The notes under the pieces: model-generated | Told to the model about the DNA's origin: nothing | Seen by the model: the letters and a program-made list of their open reading frames with translations, nothing else | The model's database searches: none | Translations under genes and position numbers: made by a program | Assembly (NCBI RefSeq): GCF_001426585.1 | Contig: NZ_LMEI01000013.1 | Location: 524,462 to 588,461 of the forward strand | DNA: 64,000 nucleotides | Direction: 5' to 3' | From: Streptomyces sp. Root431 | GTDB lineage: Bacteria > Actinomycetota > Actinomycetes > Streptomycetales > Streptomycetaceae | In this document: piece after piece, positions 1-13,243 of the stretch | Numbering within the stretch: the stretch's first letter is position 1 | Layout of the letters: each line of letters starts with the position of its first letter

Positions 1-386
1 GCGGCGAGCCGCTTCTCGTCGTAGTACGTGGCGGCCGTGTCCCAGACCTCGTCGCTCACCGCGTCGGGCTGGTCGGCCATCCGTGTCGCGGCCTCGGCGA
101 GCCCGAGGGCCGCGCGCTCCGCCGCGGTGAAGTACGGGGCCTCGCGCCAGGCGGCGACCGCGGCGAGCCGCTCGTCGTTCACACCGGCCGCACGGGCCGT
201 CCTGGTGCCGCCGTCGACGCAGGCGGAGCAGCCGTTGATCTGGCTGACCCGCAGGTGGACGAGCTCCAGCGTCTGCCCGTCCACGCCGCCGGAGCGCACG
301 GCGCCGAGGAGCTCCTGGACGGGGCGCATCGCGGCGGGCAGCACGGCGACGGGGTTCTGCATGCGGGACCGCGGTTCGCTCGGCAC
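1..386 (-). CDS. Carboxymuconolactone decarboxylase / AhpD-like protein (partial, 3' end outside window)
   Basis: The reverse strand encodes a small alpha-helical protein with the CxxC motif CSAC following LVHLRVSQINGC, the hallmark of AhpD-like alkylhydroperoxidases and carboxymuconolactone decarboxylases. AhpD-type proteins use this Cys pair in peroxide reduction; the actual substrate here cannot be told. A GTG start at 386 preceded by GAAGAGGTGAAGAG fits better than the ATG at 362, which has no adjacent ribosome site. The gene runs off the left edge, so about 128 residues are seen. It diverges from the HTH/NB-ARC regulator at 563. Confidence 0.8.
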   Translation of the reverse strand, partial: MPSEPRSRMQNPVAVLPAAMRPVQELLGAVRSGGVDGQTLELVHLRVSQINGCSACVDGGTRTARAAGVNDERLAAVAAWREAPYFTAAERAALGLAEAATRMADQPDAVSDEVWDTAATYYDEKRLA

Positions 387-562
387 CTCTTCACCTCTTC
401 CGGGTCGGTGCCCCGTTCCCTCGGGGCGTGGCTCCATGACAGCCCGTTCCGCCCGCCCCGGCCATCGCGATGGGACACCGTGGGACAGCTCAATCATCCT
501 TGACCTGCGACGAGTTGGCTCGGAAGACTTCGCCCCGCGCGGGACACGACGACGGGGGAACC

Positions 563-3001
563 ATGGACGACGTACGACCGGCCGACTCACACGGCAGAGC
601 CTCGGGGGCCGACCCGCAGGAGGAACTGGCCGCCCGGCTGCGCCTGCTCCACGAGCTGTCCGGGCTCGGCGTCCGGGCGCTCGCGCGCGACACCGGCCTC
701 AGCTCCTCCTCGCTCTCCCGCTACCTCAACGGCCTGACCGTGCCGCCCTGGCCCGCGGTGGTCGCCCTCTGCCGCCTGGTGAAGCGGGACCCGCGCCCGC
801 TGCGGCCCCTGTGGGAGCGGGCCTCGAACCCCCTGCCCGCGCCGCCGAAGAGCAGTCGGCAGATCCGGCCGCTGCCCCGCAACGACCTGCCCCGCGACGT
901 GCCCGACTTCACGGGGCGCGAGGAGCGGCTCGCCGCCGTGTTCGCCGCTGTCGAGAGCCACCGCGCGGTCTCCGTCGACGGCATGGCGGGCGTCGGCAAG
1001 ACCTGCCTCGCGGTGCACGCCGCGCACCGCCTCGCCGCCGACTTCCCGGACGCCCAGCTGTACGTGGACCTGCACGGCTTCACCGAGGGCCGGCCGCCGC
1101 TCGACCCCGACTCGGCGCTGCGGATGCTGCTCGCCGCGCTCGACGTGCCCTCCGAGAAGGTCCCGCGCGAAGGCGTCGAGGAGCTGTCCGCCTGCTGGCG
1201 GTCGGAGCTGGCGCGCCGCCGGGTCGTCGTCGTCCTCGACAACGCCGCCGACGCCGAGCAGGTCCGCCCGCTGCTGCCCGGCGCCGGGCCGTCCGTCGCC
1301 CTGATCACGAGCCGCAACCGTCTCCTCGGCCTGGACGAGGTGCCCCCGGTCTCGCTCGACGTGCTGAGCCCGGAGGAGAGCGCGGAGCTGCTCTCCCGCG
1401 CCAGCGGCGACCCGGGCGGCCCCGACGGCAGGCTCGGCCGCGATCCGGAGTCCGCCGCCGAGGTGCTGCGGCTGTGCGGCCGGCTGCCGCTGGCGCTGCG
1501 GCTGGCCGCGGCGCGGCTGCGGCACCGGCCGGGCTGGACCGTGGGCATCCTCGTCGAGCGGATGTCGGAGGGCGCGGACGAGGGCGCGAGCGAGGTCGAC
1601 GCCGAGTTCGGCGCGGCGTTCGCCATGTCGGTACGGCAGCTCGACCGCGCCCTGGCCCGGCTGTTCCGGAAGCTCGGCCTGCTGCCGGGGGAGTCGTTCG
1701 ACGCGTACGTGGTGGCGGCGCTCGCGGACCTGCCGCTGCGCGAGGCGCGGGCGGCCCTGGAGGACCTCCTGGACGCGCACCTCGTCCAGGAGCCGACGCC
1801 GGGCCGCTACCGGCTGCACGACCTGGTGCACCAGCACGCGCGCCGGGCGGTGGCGGAGCAGGACACGGCGTCCGAGCGGGAGCGGGCCCTCCACCGCGTA
1901 CTCGACTACTACGTCCACGCGACGGCGGCGGCCGATGCCGCGATGCCGTACCTGGCGCCCGGCCGCCCCGCCTCCGCGGGCCTGCCGCCGGCCGCGCTGC
2001 CCCGGTTCGCGGACAAGAACGCGGCCTTCACCTGGCTCGTCACGGAGTACGGAAACCTCCTGGCCGCCTTCGAGACGGCCGCCGCCGTCGGAGCCGACAC
2101 GCACGTGTGCGAGCTGCCGCGCTTCCTCCGGGCGTACTTCGCGCGCCGCTGCGGCACGTCCCACCTCAACTACCTCTTCGAGCGGTCGCTGGCCGCCGCC
2201 GAGCGCCTGGGCGACCCGCTGCAGCTGGCCGAGGCGCACAGCGACCTGGGCTTCGCGCGGTACAACGCGGGCCGGATGGCGGAGGCCACCGCCTCGTACG
2301 AGGAGGCCGGCGTCCTGGCGGCCCGCGCGGGGGACACCCGGGCGGAGGCCGAACTGGCCCTGCGCCGCGGCTACCTGAGCTGGGACGCCGGACACGTCGA
2401 GGAGCCGCTCGACCTCTTCCGGCTGGCGGGGAAGCTGTACGAGGAGGCCGGCAGCCCGACGGGCGCGGCCCACGCGGCCGCCTCGGAGGCCTGGGCGATG
2501 CTCCAGCTGGGCCACCGGGAGGAGGCCGCGGAGCGGGCCCGGGAGGTGCTGGGCATCCCGCACTCCGACCCCACGTGGCCTCCCGCGCTGACCGCCCGGA
2601 TCACCCTCGGGGTGGCCGTCGCGCACGAGCGGCCCGAGGAGGCGGTGGAGCACCTGGGTCGGGCACTGGCGGTGGCCCGGGACGACGGGCACCTCCACAA
2701 CCAGGCGTGGTGCCTCAACTGCCGGGGCGTCGCGCTGCGGCAGATGGGCCGGTACGAGGAGGCCCTGGCCAGTCACCGGGAGGCGTTCGCGCTGCTCGAC
2801 GAGGTCTTCGAGGAGCACTGGAAGATCCACTTCCTGGACGGTTACGCCGAGACGTACCGCCTCGCGGGCCTCCCCGACGAGGCCCTGCGACTGCACCGGC
2901 AGGCCCTGGAGCTGGCCGGGAAGCTGGGCAACCGGCACGCGGAGGCGCAGGCCCACGAGGGGATCGCGGTCCTGCGGGAGCTCGCCCCCGAGGTGTTCTG
3001 A
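563..3001 (+). CDS. HTH-XRE / NB-ARC ATPase / TPR regulator
   Basis: The protein is 812 residues. An N-terminal helix-turn-helix of the Xre type (about residues 23-75, containing GLSSSSLSRYLNG) is followed by a short linker and an NB-ARC/STAND ATPase with a P-loop GMAGVGKTCLA near residue 140 and a Walker B stretch VVVVLDN. The C-terminal half is helical and TPR-like (repeated YNAGRMAEATASYEEA-type segments). This is the architecture of AfsR-like signal-transducing regulators, but without a SARP/BTAD DNA-binding domain. Start chosen at ATG 563, behind GGGGGAA. Ligand and target genes cannot be inferred. The gene diverges from the AhpD-like gene. Confidence 0.85.
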   Translation: MDDVRPADSHGRASGADPQEELAARLRLLHELSGLGVRALARDTGLSSSSLSRYLNGLTVPPWPAVVALCRLVKRDPRPLRPLWERASNPLPAPPKSSRQIRPLPRNDLPRDVPDFTGREERLAAVFAAVESHRAVSVDGMAGVGKTCLAVHAAHRLAADFPDAQLYVDLHGFTEGRPPLDPDSALRMLLAALDVPSEKVPREGVEELSACWRSELARRRVVVVLDNAADAEQVRPLLPGAGPSVALITSRNRLLGLDEVPPVSLDVLSPEESAELLSRASGDPGGPDGRLGRDPESAAEVLRLCGRLPLALRLAAARLRHRPGWTVGILVERMSEGADEGASEVDAEFGAAFAMSVRQLDRALARLFRKLGLLPGESFDAYVVAALADLPLREARAALEDLLDAHLVQEPTPGRYRLHDLVHQHARRAVAEQDTASERERALHRVLDYYVHATAAADAAMPYLAPGRPASAGLPPAALPRFADKNAAFTWLVTEYGNLLAAFETAAAVGADTHVCELPRFLRAYFARRCGTSHLNYLFERSLAAAERLGDPLQLAEAHSDLGFARYNAGRMAEATASYEEAGVLAARAGDTRAEAELALRRGYLSWDAGHVEEPLDLFRLAGKLYEEAGSPTGAAHAAASEAWAMLQLGHREEAAERAREVLGIPHSDPTWPPALTARITLGVAVAHERPEEAVEHLGRALAVARDDGHLHNQAWCLNCRGVALRQMGRYEEALASHREAFALLDEVFEEHWKIHFLDGYAETYRLAGLPDEALRLHRQALELAGKLGNRHAEAQAHEGIAVLRELAPEVF

Positions 3002-3039
3002 CCGACCCGACCGAACAGCGTTTGGCACCACTCAGACCG

Positions 3040-3190
3040 ACGGCCGCGGCTGCTTCGCGATCAACGCCGCCGTCGAGGCCTCCGGCCCGGACCAGGACGT
3101 CCGTACTACGGGCTGCGCGTCCTCGGCCGCGTCCGGCGGGACAGGCAGGCCCTGCCGGCCACCGTGGACGGCACCCTCGCCGAGCTCTGA
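3040..3190 (+). pseudogene. Possible remnant of a TetR-family regulator C-terminus
   Basis: Just after the NB-ARC gene, a stretch reads GRGCFAINAAVEASGPDQDVR in one frame and, one frame over, YYGLRVLGRVRRDRQALPA followed by a stop at 3190. The first part resembles the C-terminal region of TetR/AcrR repressors (GCF.NAA.E). No start codon, ribosome site or HTH precedes it. The call rests on pattern resemblance only and could be chance. Confidence 0.3.
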
Positions 3191-3250
3191 GCCTGCCCGG
3201 GACCACCGGGACCACCCGGGACCACCGGGACCACCCCGGACCACCGGAAA
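3188..3250. repeat. Degenerate GGGACCACC tandem repeat
   Basis: Four to five imperfect copies of a roughly 11-base unit (CCGGGACCACC) lie in the non-coding gap between the NB-ARC gene and the tRNA-Ala terminator. The copies differ slightly, as expected for slippage in GC-rich DNA. No function is evident. Confidence 0.6.
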
Positions 3251-3262
3251 AGGGCACAAAAA

Positions 3263-3299
3263 CACCCCCTTGATCACGTTTCCGCTGATCAAGGGGGTG
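3263..3299 (-). terminator. Rho-independent terminator of tRNA-Ala
   Basis: A perfect 14-bp stem (CACCCCCTTGATCA at 3263-3276 pairing with 3286-3299) with a 9-base loop is followed on the reverse strand by TGTTTTTG. It lies directly downstream of the tRNA. Confidence 0.9.
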
Positions 3300-3307
3300 C
3301 ATCCAGG

Positions 3308-3380
3308 TGGAGCCTAGGGGAGTCGAACCCCTGACATCTGCCATGCAAAGACAGCGCTCTACCAACTGAGCTAAGGCCCC
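3308..3380 (-). tRNA. tRNA-Ala (anticodon TGC)
   Basis: The reverse strand folds as a complete 73-nt tRNA starting GGGGCCTTAGCTCAG, with anticodon loop TTTGCAT, T-arm GGTTCGACTCC and discriminator A. The acceptor stem carries the G3-U70 wobble pair that identifies alanine tRNAs. The CCA end is not encoded, so it must be added by the PcnA-type nucleotidyltransferase family, a member of which is encoded at 36745. Confidence 0.97.
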
Positions 3381-3457
3381 GGAACGAGAACAGCGTACCG
3401 GGTCACCCCCCATGTCCGGCAAAAGGATAGGGACTCCCGGTCCACGACCACTCTCCG

Positions 3458-3491
3458 TAAGATGCTGATCGAGGTTCGCAGTGGCGAACCT
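3458..3491 (+). promoter_or_regulatory. Putative promoter -10 and palindromic operator upstream of the HTH gene
   Basis: TAAGAT at 3458-3463 could serve as a -10 element. It is followed by a perfect palindrome with 8-bp arms, AGGTTCGC (3472-3479) and GCGAACCT (3484-3491), spaced by AGTG. The palindrome ends 18 bases before the ATG of a helix-turn-helix protein, a typical place for an autoregulatory operator. Confidence 0.55.
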
Positions 3492-3509
3492 AAGGGATGG
3501 GGAGAAGTA

Positions 3510-4058
3510 ATGGACGCAGCGCAGCAGGAAGCCACGGCAAGAGCCAGAGAGCTTCAGCGCAGTTGGTACGGGGAGCCGTTGGGGGCGCTCTTCCGTCGGC
3601 TGATCGACGATCTCGGGCTCAATCAGGCCAGGCTCGCGGCCGTCCTCGGGCTTTCCGCGCCCATGCTGTCCCAGCTGATGAGCGGCCAGCGGGCCAAGAT
3701 CGGCAACCCTGCCGTCGTCCAGCGCGTCCAGGCCCTCCAGGAGCTCGCCGTCCAGGTCGCCGACGGCAGCGTCAGCGCCGCCGAGGCCACCGACCGCATG
3801 GACGAGGTCAAGAAGTCGCAGGGCGGCTCCGTCCTCACCAGCACCGCCCAGGCCCCGACCGGCTCCGGTGCGCCGACCGTGCGCCGCGTGGTCCGCGAGA
3901 TCCAGTCCCTGCTGCGGTCCGTGGCGGCCGCGGGCGACATCATCGACGCGGCCGACTCCCTCGCCCCGGCCCACCCGGAACTGGCAGAGTTCCTCCGGGT
4001 GTACGGCGCGGGGCGCACCGCTGACGCGGTCGCGCACTACGAGTCGCACCAGAACTGA
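3510..4058 (+). CDS. Small helix-turn-helix DNA-binding protein
   Basis: The protein is 182 residues. The N-terminal third carries an Xre-like HTH (LNQARLAAVLGLSAPMLSQLMSGQRAKIGNP), followed by a helical stretch and a C-terminal domain ending LAEFLRVYGAGRTADAVAHYESHQN. ATG 3510 was chosen because GGGGAGAAG lies just upstream. The Ser/Thr kinase gene starts 64 bases downstream on the same strand, so the two are probably cotranscribed and functionally linked, perhaps with the regulator as a kinase substrate (inference). A palindrome upstream suggests autoregulation. Confidence 0.85.
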   Translation: MDAAQQEATARARELQRSWYGEPLGALFRRLIDDLGLNQARLAAVLGLSAPMLSQLMSGQRAKIGNPAVVQRVQALQELAVQVADGSVSAAEATDRMDEVKKSQGGSVLTSTAQAPTGSGAPTVRRVVREIQSLLRSVAAAGDIIDAADSLAPAHPELAEFLRVYGAGRTADAVAHYESHQN

Positions 4059-4121
4059 CGCGGTACCGGCACTCGGCCGGTATCGGGGGGACACGAGACG
4101 ACGGGGAGCGGGCGCAGCGCG

Positions 4122-5435
4122 ATGGGTGAGGTCTTCGCTGGCCGGTACGAGCTGATCGACCCGATCGGACGGGGCGGGGCGGGCGCGGTGTGGCGCGCCT
4201 GGGACCACCGGCGCCGACGGTACGTGGCGGCCAAGGTGCTCCAGCAGAGCGACGCCCACACGCTGCTCCGCTTCGTCCGCGAGCAGGCGATGCGGATCGA
4301 CCATCCGCACGTCCTCGCCCCGGCCAGCTGGGCCGCCGACGACGACAAGGTCCTCTTCACGATGGACCTGGTCGCCGGCGGCTCGCTGGCGCATGTCGTC
4401 GGGGACTACGGCCCGCTGCCGCCCCGCTTCGTCTGCACCCTGCTCGACCAGCTGCTCTCCGGTCTGGCCACGGTGCACGCCGAAGGCGTCGTCCACCGGG
4501 ACATCAAGCCCGCCAACATCCTTCTGGACGTCACCGGAACCGGGCGGCCGCACCTGCGGCTGTCCGATTTCGGCATCTCGATGCGCAAGGGCGAACCCCG
4601 GCTCACCGAGACCAACTACGTGGTCGGCACGCCCGGTTACTTCGCTCCCGAGCAACTCCTCGGAGCCGAGCCGGACTTCACCGCCGACCTGTTCGCCGTC
4701 GGCCTGGTCGCGCTCTATCTGCTCCAGGGCCGCAGCCCGGACTCCCAGGCCCTCGTCTCGCACTTCCTCACGTACGGCACCCCGAGCGCCCCCGAGGGCA
4801 TCCCGGAACCGCTGTGGCAGGTCCTCGCCGGGCTGCTCCAGCCCGACCCGCAGGCCCGCTTCCGGACGGCCACCGGCGCGCGCAAGGCGCTGGACGCCGC
4901 CGCCGAGATGCTGCCCGAGCCGCGTCCCGACGAGCCGCCGGTCGAGATCTTCGACCAGATCGGCCCGCTGCCGGCCGGCTTCGGCCCCCAGGGCCCGGCC
5001 GGCCCCGCCGACGCCATGCCGCCCGTAGCACCCCCCGTGCCGCCCGTGCCGCCCGTACCGACCCAGCAGCACCCCGCACAGGCCTACCAGCAGCACCAGC
5101 AGCCCGTATCGGCGCCGACCGCGCCCGTCCCGCCCGCCTCCGAGACGGGCAGCTTCCACCTGCCCCCGCCGGTCACGCACCCGACCCCCTCCTTCGACCA
5201 GGCCCCCACGGCCGCGGCGCCGTTCGGACCGGCCCCTACTCATCCATACACCGCTCGACCCGTTCAGGTTCCCGGTCAGCACACCGCACCGGCGCACCAC
5301 GCGCAGCCCGCGTCCCCGGCCACGGCTCCGGTCCCCGTACGCCGACCGGGACCGCCCCCGAAGGTGACGGTCCCGGTCCTGCTGCTCGCCCTGATCTGCC
5401 TGGCGGTCGGCTTCTGGGCCCTCGCCCAGACCTGA
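4122..5435 (+). CDS. Membrane-anchored Ser/Thr protein kinase (PknB/Hanks type)
   Basis: The protein is 437 residues. The kinase domain occupies about residues 8-270, with Gly-rich loop GRGGAGAV, catalytic Lys in VAAKVL (K38), HRDIKPAN (H125-N132) and DFG (149-151), so it looks catalytically intact. A Pro/Gln/Ala-rich linker (about 290-405) leads to one C-terminal transmembrane helix (VLLLALICLAVGFWAL) with almost nothing outside, so the kinase faces the cytoplasm and has no extracellular PASTA sensor. It lies just downstream of the small HTH regulator. The ATG at 4122 follows GGGGAGCGGGCGC. Confidence 0.93.
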   Translation: MGEVFAGRYELIDPIGRGGAGAVWRAWDHRRRRYVAAKVLQQSDAHTLLRFVREQAMRIDHPHVLAPASWAADDDKVLFTMDLVAGGSLAHVVGDYGPLPPRFVCTLLDQLLSGLATVHAEGVVHRDIKPANILLDVTGTGRPHLRLSDFGISMRKGEPRLTETNYVVGTPGYFAPEQLLGAEPDFTADLFAVGLVALYLLQGRSPDSQALVSHFLTYGTPSAPEGIPEPLWQVLAGLLQPDPQARFRTATGARKALDAAAEMLPEPRPDEPPVEIFDQIGPLPAGFGPQGPAGPADAMPPVAPPVPPVPPVPTQQHPAQAYQQHQQPVSAPTAPVPPASETGSFHLPPPVTHPTPSFDQAPTAAAPFGPAPTHPYTARPVQVPGQHTAPAHHAQPASPATAPVPVRRPGPPPKVTVPVLLLALICLAVGFWALAQT

Positions 5436-5574
5436 GCAGCCCGGACTTGAGCCGCCCGCACCCGAGCCGCCCAGACCTGAGCCAACCCAGACCCGAGCCA
5501 ACCCAGACCCGAGCCGCCCAGACCCGAGCCATCCGCAAGGGCCCGGACAGGGCCCTACACCGCCCTACACCGCC
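5436..5574. repeat. Non-coding convergent gap with two tandem repeats
   Basis: The gap between the kinase gene and the convergent membrane-protein gene holds about six degenerate 15-16-base units of the type CCAGACCCGAGCCAAC (about 5442-5535) and then three copies of GCCCTACACC (about 5552-5581), the last overlapping the stop codon of the next gene. No gene or clear terminator hairpin is seen. Confidence 0.6.
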
Positions 5575-6927
5575 CTACACAGCCCGCCGCCGCGCCACCA
5601 GCGTCCACGCGCCGAGCCCGAGCAGCAGCACGCTCCCAGTGCCGATCCCGGCCACCGCGACGAACTGCATGGCGCCGCTGTCCTCCGCCGCCTGCGAGCC
5701 GCTCGCGCCGTTCGCCGCCGCCTCCTTGTCGTCGGCGGTCACGGCGAACGGGCCCGGGTCCCCGACGTACCCCGGCCCGGGCTTCGCCGCCCCCGTGACG
5801 TTCACCCGCAGCGTCAGCGGCACCGGCTTGTCCCCGTACTCCTGGGCGATCGCCGGATTGAGCGTGGCCGACAGGTAGTACCAGCCCGCGAACCGCATGC
5901 CGCTCGCGGCGTCGTTGTACGACGTGCGGTTCTCGTGCGCCACCGGCCGCTGCGCGTCGAGCACCAGCGTCGTCTGCTTCCCGTCGTAGCTTCCGGTGTT
6001 CTCGTCGACGTGACCGAGCGCCGGGTTGTCGAGGGAGAGCACCAGCGCGTTGCCGACGTACTCGTCCGCGGCGGCGCTGCTGCCGAGCTCCGCCGTGGCG
6101 AAGAGCTGCTGCCCCCAGTCGACGGGCACCCGGAAGAAGAGCGTCTGGCCGGGCCGGATGTCGGACCGCCACTCGCCCTGCGTCAGCGAGACGGCGTCGT
6201 GGAAGCCCGCGCCGCCCTGCCGCTTCTGCGGGCCGCCCGTCGGCGGCGGGGGCGTGGCGGAGGACCAGGCCTCGGGGAGCTCGGTCGGGCCGGCCTTCTT
6301 CAGGCCCGGCTCGGAGAGGTGCCGGATCTCCAGCTCCCAGTCGTCCGAGGCGGAGGTGGGCTTCGACGTGCGCTCGACGAGCACGTAGAAGGCGCCCGCC
6401 TTCTGGCAGCTGGAGCTGTCCGGGTCGACGATGCGGCGGGCGTACCCGGCGAGCGGCCGCGCGTACTCGGCGGAGGAGAACGACACCTGCTGGTAGCCGC
6501 AGTCGGTGCCGGAGCCGTCCTGCATGCTCACCTTGAAACCGTCGCCGTACTCGACCTTGCCACCGGGCTTCGGTACGGCCACCACGGAGACGTAGCTGTT
6601 GAGCTTGTCGTCGAGGTCGACGCGGTAGTAGACCTTGCCGTCCTTCTTGAGCGTGTCCCGGTAGGTCTCCCCGGTCTTCAGCTGCACGGCGTCCGAGCTC
6701 GAAGCGGCCCCCTTGACCCGCTGGGCCGTGCCGTCGAAGGCGTACGGCGGGAGCGTGCCCCCGTCGGCCGCCCGTGCCTGGCCCGGCAGCGCCGTGACCG
6801 CGCCCACGGCCGCGACAGCGACGCCCACCGCCGCGACCAGGGCGACCCCGGTCCCGCGCCTGAAGCGCTCGACACGTCCGATGCGCCCCATGCCTTCGAC
6901 ACGTCCCATGCCGGCCTGCGTCCTCAC
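5575..6927 (-). CDS. Secreted, C-terminally membrane-anchored protein of unknown function
   Basis: The protein is 450 residues. An N-terminal Arg-rich region and hydrophobic stretch (GTGVALVAAVGVAVAAVGAVTAL) ending near GQARAADG form a Sec signal peptide. A long polar domain follows, and a final hydrophobic helix (MQFVAVAGIGTGSVLLLGLGAWTLVA) plus RRRAV acts as a stop-transfer anchor. Two halves both open with a hydroxylated/aromatic jelly-roll-like pattern (KTGETYRDTLKKDGKVYYRVDL; IRPGQTLFFRVPVDW), suggesting repeated beta domains. GTG 6927 follows GGGGAGAGG. I do not recognise a function; a cell-surface role is inferred. Confidence 0.8.
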   Translation of the reverse strand: MRTQAGMGRVEGMGRIGRVERFRRGTGVALVAAVGVAVAAVGAVTALPGQARAADGGTLPPYAFDGTAQRVKGAASSSDAVQLKTGETYRDTLKKDGKVYYRVDLDDKLNSYVSVVAVPKPGGKVEYGDGFKVSMQDGSGTDCGYQQVSFSSAEYARPLAGYARRIVDPDSSSCQKAGAFYVLVERTSKPTSASDDWELEIRHLSEPGLKKAGPTELPEAWSSATPPPPTGGPQKRQGGAGFHDAVSLTQGEWRSDIRPGQTLFFRVPVDWGQQLFATAELGSSAAADEYVGNALVLSLDNPALGHVDENTGSYDGKQTTLVLDAQRPVAHENRTSYNDAASGMRFAGWYYLSATLNPAIAQEYGDKPVPLTLRVNVTGAAKPGPGYVGDPGPFAVTADDKEAAANGASGSQAAEDSGAMQFVAVAGIGTGSVLLLGLGAWTLVARRRAV

Positions 6928-6978
6928 GCGCCTCTCCCCTTTACTCAAGCAAGCAAATTGTTCGCTCAGGCAAAGCAA

Positions 6979-7009
6979 AGCCCCGGCCCGCTCACGCGCG
7001 GCCGGGGCT
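6979..7009 (-). terminator. Terminator after the DLW-39 gene
   Basis: A perfect 10-bp stem (AGCCCCGGCC at 6979-6988 with GGCCGGGGCT at 7000-7009) and an 11-base loop lie 20 bases beyond the DLW-39 stop codon, followed on the reverse strand by TTGCTTTGC. Confidence 0.8.
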
Positions 7010-7031
7010 CCACCCACAGACGGTTCTCGTC

Positions 7032-7166
7032 TCAGACACCCGAACCTGCGGGCACGGAGTCGGTCGCCTCCGTCCACAGATCCTGCTCGGCGCGATCCGC
7101 CTGGATCTGGCGGTACACGAGGAGCCCGCCGATGGCGGCCAGTGCGACCAGGAGAAGCTTCTTCAC
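7032..7166 (-). CDS. DLW-39 family small protein
   Basis: This 44-residue protein opens with a hydrophobic segment (KKLLLVALAAIGGLLVYRQI) followed by a charged segment containing ADRAEQDLW. That DLW signature and size match the actinobacterial DLW-39 family found near the gyrA/gyrB-tRNA-Ile region. It is probably a single-pass membrane peptide with a cytoplasmic C-terminus. GTG 7166 is preceded by GACGAGG. It lies between tRNA-Ile and a strong terminator. The function of the family is unknown. Confidence 0.85.
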   Translation of the reverse strand: MKKLLLVALAAIGGLLVYRQIQADRAEQDLWTEATDSVPAGSGV

Positions 7167-7293
7167 CGCGCGACCTCGTCTTTCGTTGACGTAGGAGACT
7201 TCTGACGCCCACTCTACACATCGACCGATACCGATCGGTGACCTGTACGAGTTTCAAACCCTCGACGCGCCCTCGTCTTCCCCGGACAAACAA

Positions 7294-7326
7294 ATCGACC
7301 CGGACGGAGGAACCGTCCGGGTCGAT
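7294..7326 (-). terminator. Rho-independent terminator of tRNA-Ile
   Basis: A perfect 14-bp stem (7294-7307 with 7313-7326, arm ATCGACCCGGACGG) with loop AGGAA lies just downstream of the tRNA and is followed on the reverse strand by TTGTTTGT. Confidence 0.9.
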
Positions 7327-7334
7327 CGATACTG

Positions 7335-7408
7335 TGGGGCTAACAGGATTTGAACCTGTGGCCTCATCCTTATCAGGGATGCGCTCTAACCAACTGAGCT
7401 ATAGCCCC
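7335..7408 (-). tRNA. tRNA-Ile (anticodon GAT)
   Basis: The reverse strand starts GGGGCTATAGCTCAGTTGG, carries anticodon loop CTGATAA with GAT, T-arm AGGTTCAAATCCTGT and discriminator A; 74 nt. The acceptor stem GGGGCTA pairs fully with TAGCCCC. CCA is not encoded. It sits between the gyrA-side DUF3566 gene and the DLW-39 gene, the usual actinobacterial placement. Confidence 0.97.
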
Positions 7409-7506
7409 GCCGCGCTTTGCGGTGTGTGTCCCGCGCGCTGACTCCTGAAGATTAGCGCACGTGGGGGCCAGTCCCAAAATCGGTTCCGGCCCGGCCCCCT
7501 CGCAGG

Positions 7507-8196
7507 TCATTCGTCCTCGGCGAGCGTGAGCTCCACGCCTCCGACGAAACCGGCCGACAGGTTGTAGATGAACGCGCCCAGCGTCGCCAGAGCGGTCATC
7601 AGAACGACGTCGATCACGGCGATCACCGAGGTGAACATCAGCACCCGCGGCAGCGACAGGAACGACTGCAGGTCGAAGCCGTTGGACTCGTTCGAGCCCG
7701 TCGCCTCGCTGATCGTGCCGCCGACGGTCGAGAAGACGCCCATGGCGTCCATGACCATCCACAGCACCGCAGCGGCGACGACCGTGCAAATGCCCAGCGC
7801 GATGGAGAGCAGGAAGCTCACCTTCATCACCGACCACGGATCGGCCTTGGCCACCCGCAGCCGCGCCTTGCGCGTCCGGGGCGTGGTGCGCGCCCCCGTA
7901 CGCGGCCGGCGCACGGCCCCGGCGCCCGTCTGGCCGCCCAGCGTCCCGCCGCCCGCCTGACCGCCCGGCGCCGGAGCGCCGTACGCCTGCGGCGGGTGGT
8001 ACGGGCCGCCCGGCTGCTGCGCACCCGTGCGCTCGCCGGGCAGCGGCCCGCTGTAGCTCTCGTACGAGGGCTGCTGCCCTCGGGTATCCGTCACCGCAAC
8101 CCCCTGGGAGTCCGTGGCGGGGCCACGGGCGCCGTTCGCTCCAGCACCAGCAGAAGCTCCGGCAGCCGCCGATCCGGCGCCCGTGGCTCCACTCAC
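7507..8196 (-). CDS. DUF3566 transmembrane protein
   Basis: The protein is 229 residues. The first 120 residues are Gly/Ala/Pro-rich and disordered; the C-terminal half has two transmembrane helices (VSFLLSIALGICTVVAAAVLWMVM and FTSVIAVIDVVLMTALATLGAFIYNL) and ends in acidic LAEDE. This matches the DUF3566 family that follows gyrA in actinobacteria. GTG 8196 begins 4 bases after the gyrA stop; the ribosome site GAGGAG lies within the last gyrA codons, implying translational coupling with gyrA. Confidence 0.88.
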   Translation of the reverse strand: MSGATGAGSAAAGASAGAGANGARGPATDSQGVAVTDTRGQQPSYESYSGPLPGERTGAQQPGGPYHPPQAYGAPAPGGQAGGGTLGGQTGAGAVRRPRTGARTTPRTRKARLRVAKADPWSVMKVSFLLSIALGICTVVAAAVLWMVMDAMGVFSTVGGTISEATGSNESNGFDLQSFLSLPRVLMFTSVIAVIDVVLMTALATLGAFIYNLSAGFVGGVELTLAEDE

Positions 8197-8200
8197 GCTC

Positions 8201-10810
<2,610 letters not shown>

Positions 10811-10851
10811 TGCTGGTCGTCAGTCCTTTCGTACGGTCAGCTGAGACCGAC

Positions 10852-13243
<2,392 letters not shown>

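Noticed and set aside
3188-3250. Direct repeats that might be a CRISPR
   Set aside because: Units are only about 11 bases, lack spacers and vary; no cas genes are in the window.
2715-5501. Long reverse-strand open frame across the tRNA-Ala and kinase genes
   Set aside because: It spans a tRNA gene and a terminator, has no domain, and shadows the kinase and HTH genes.
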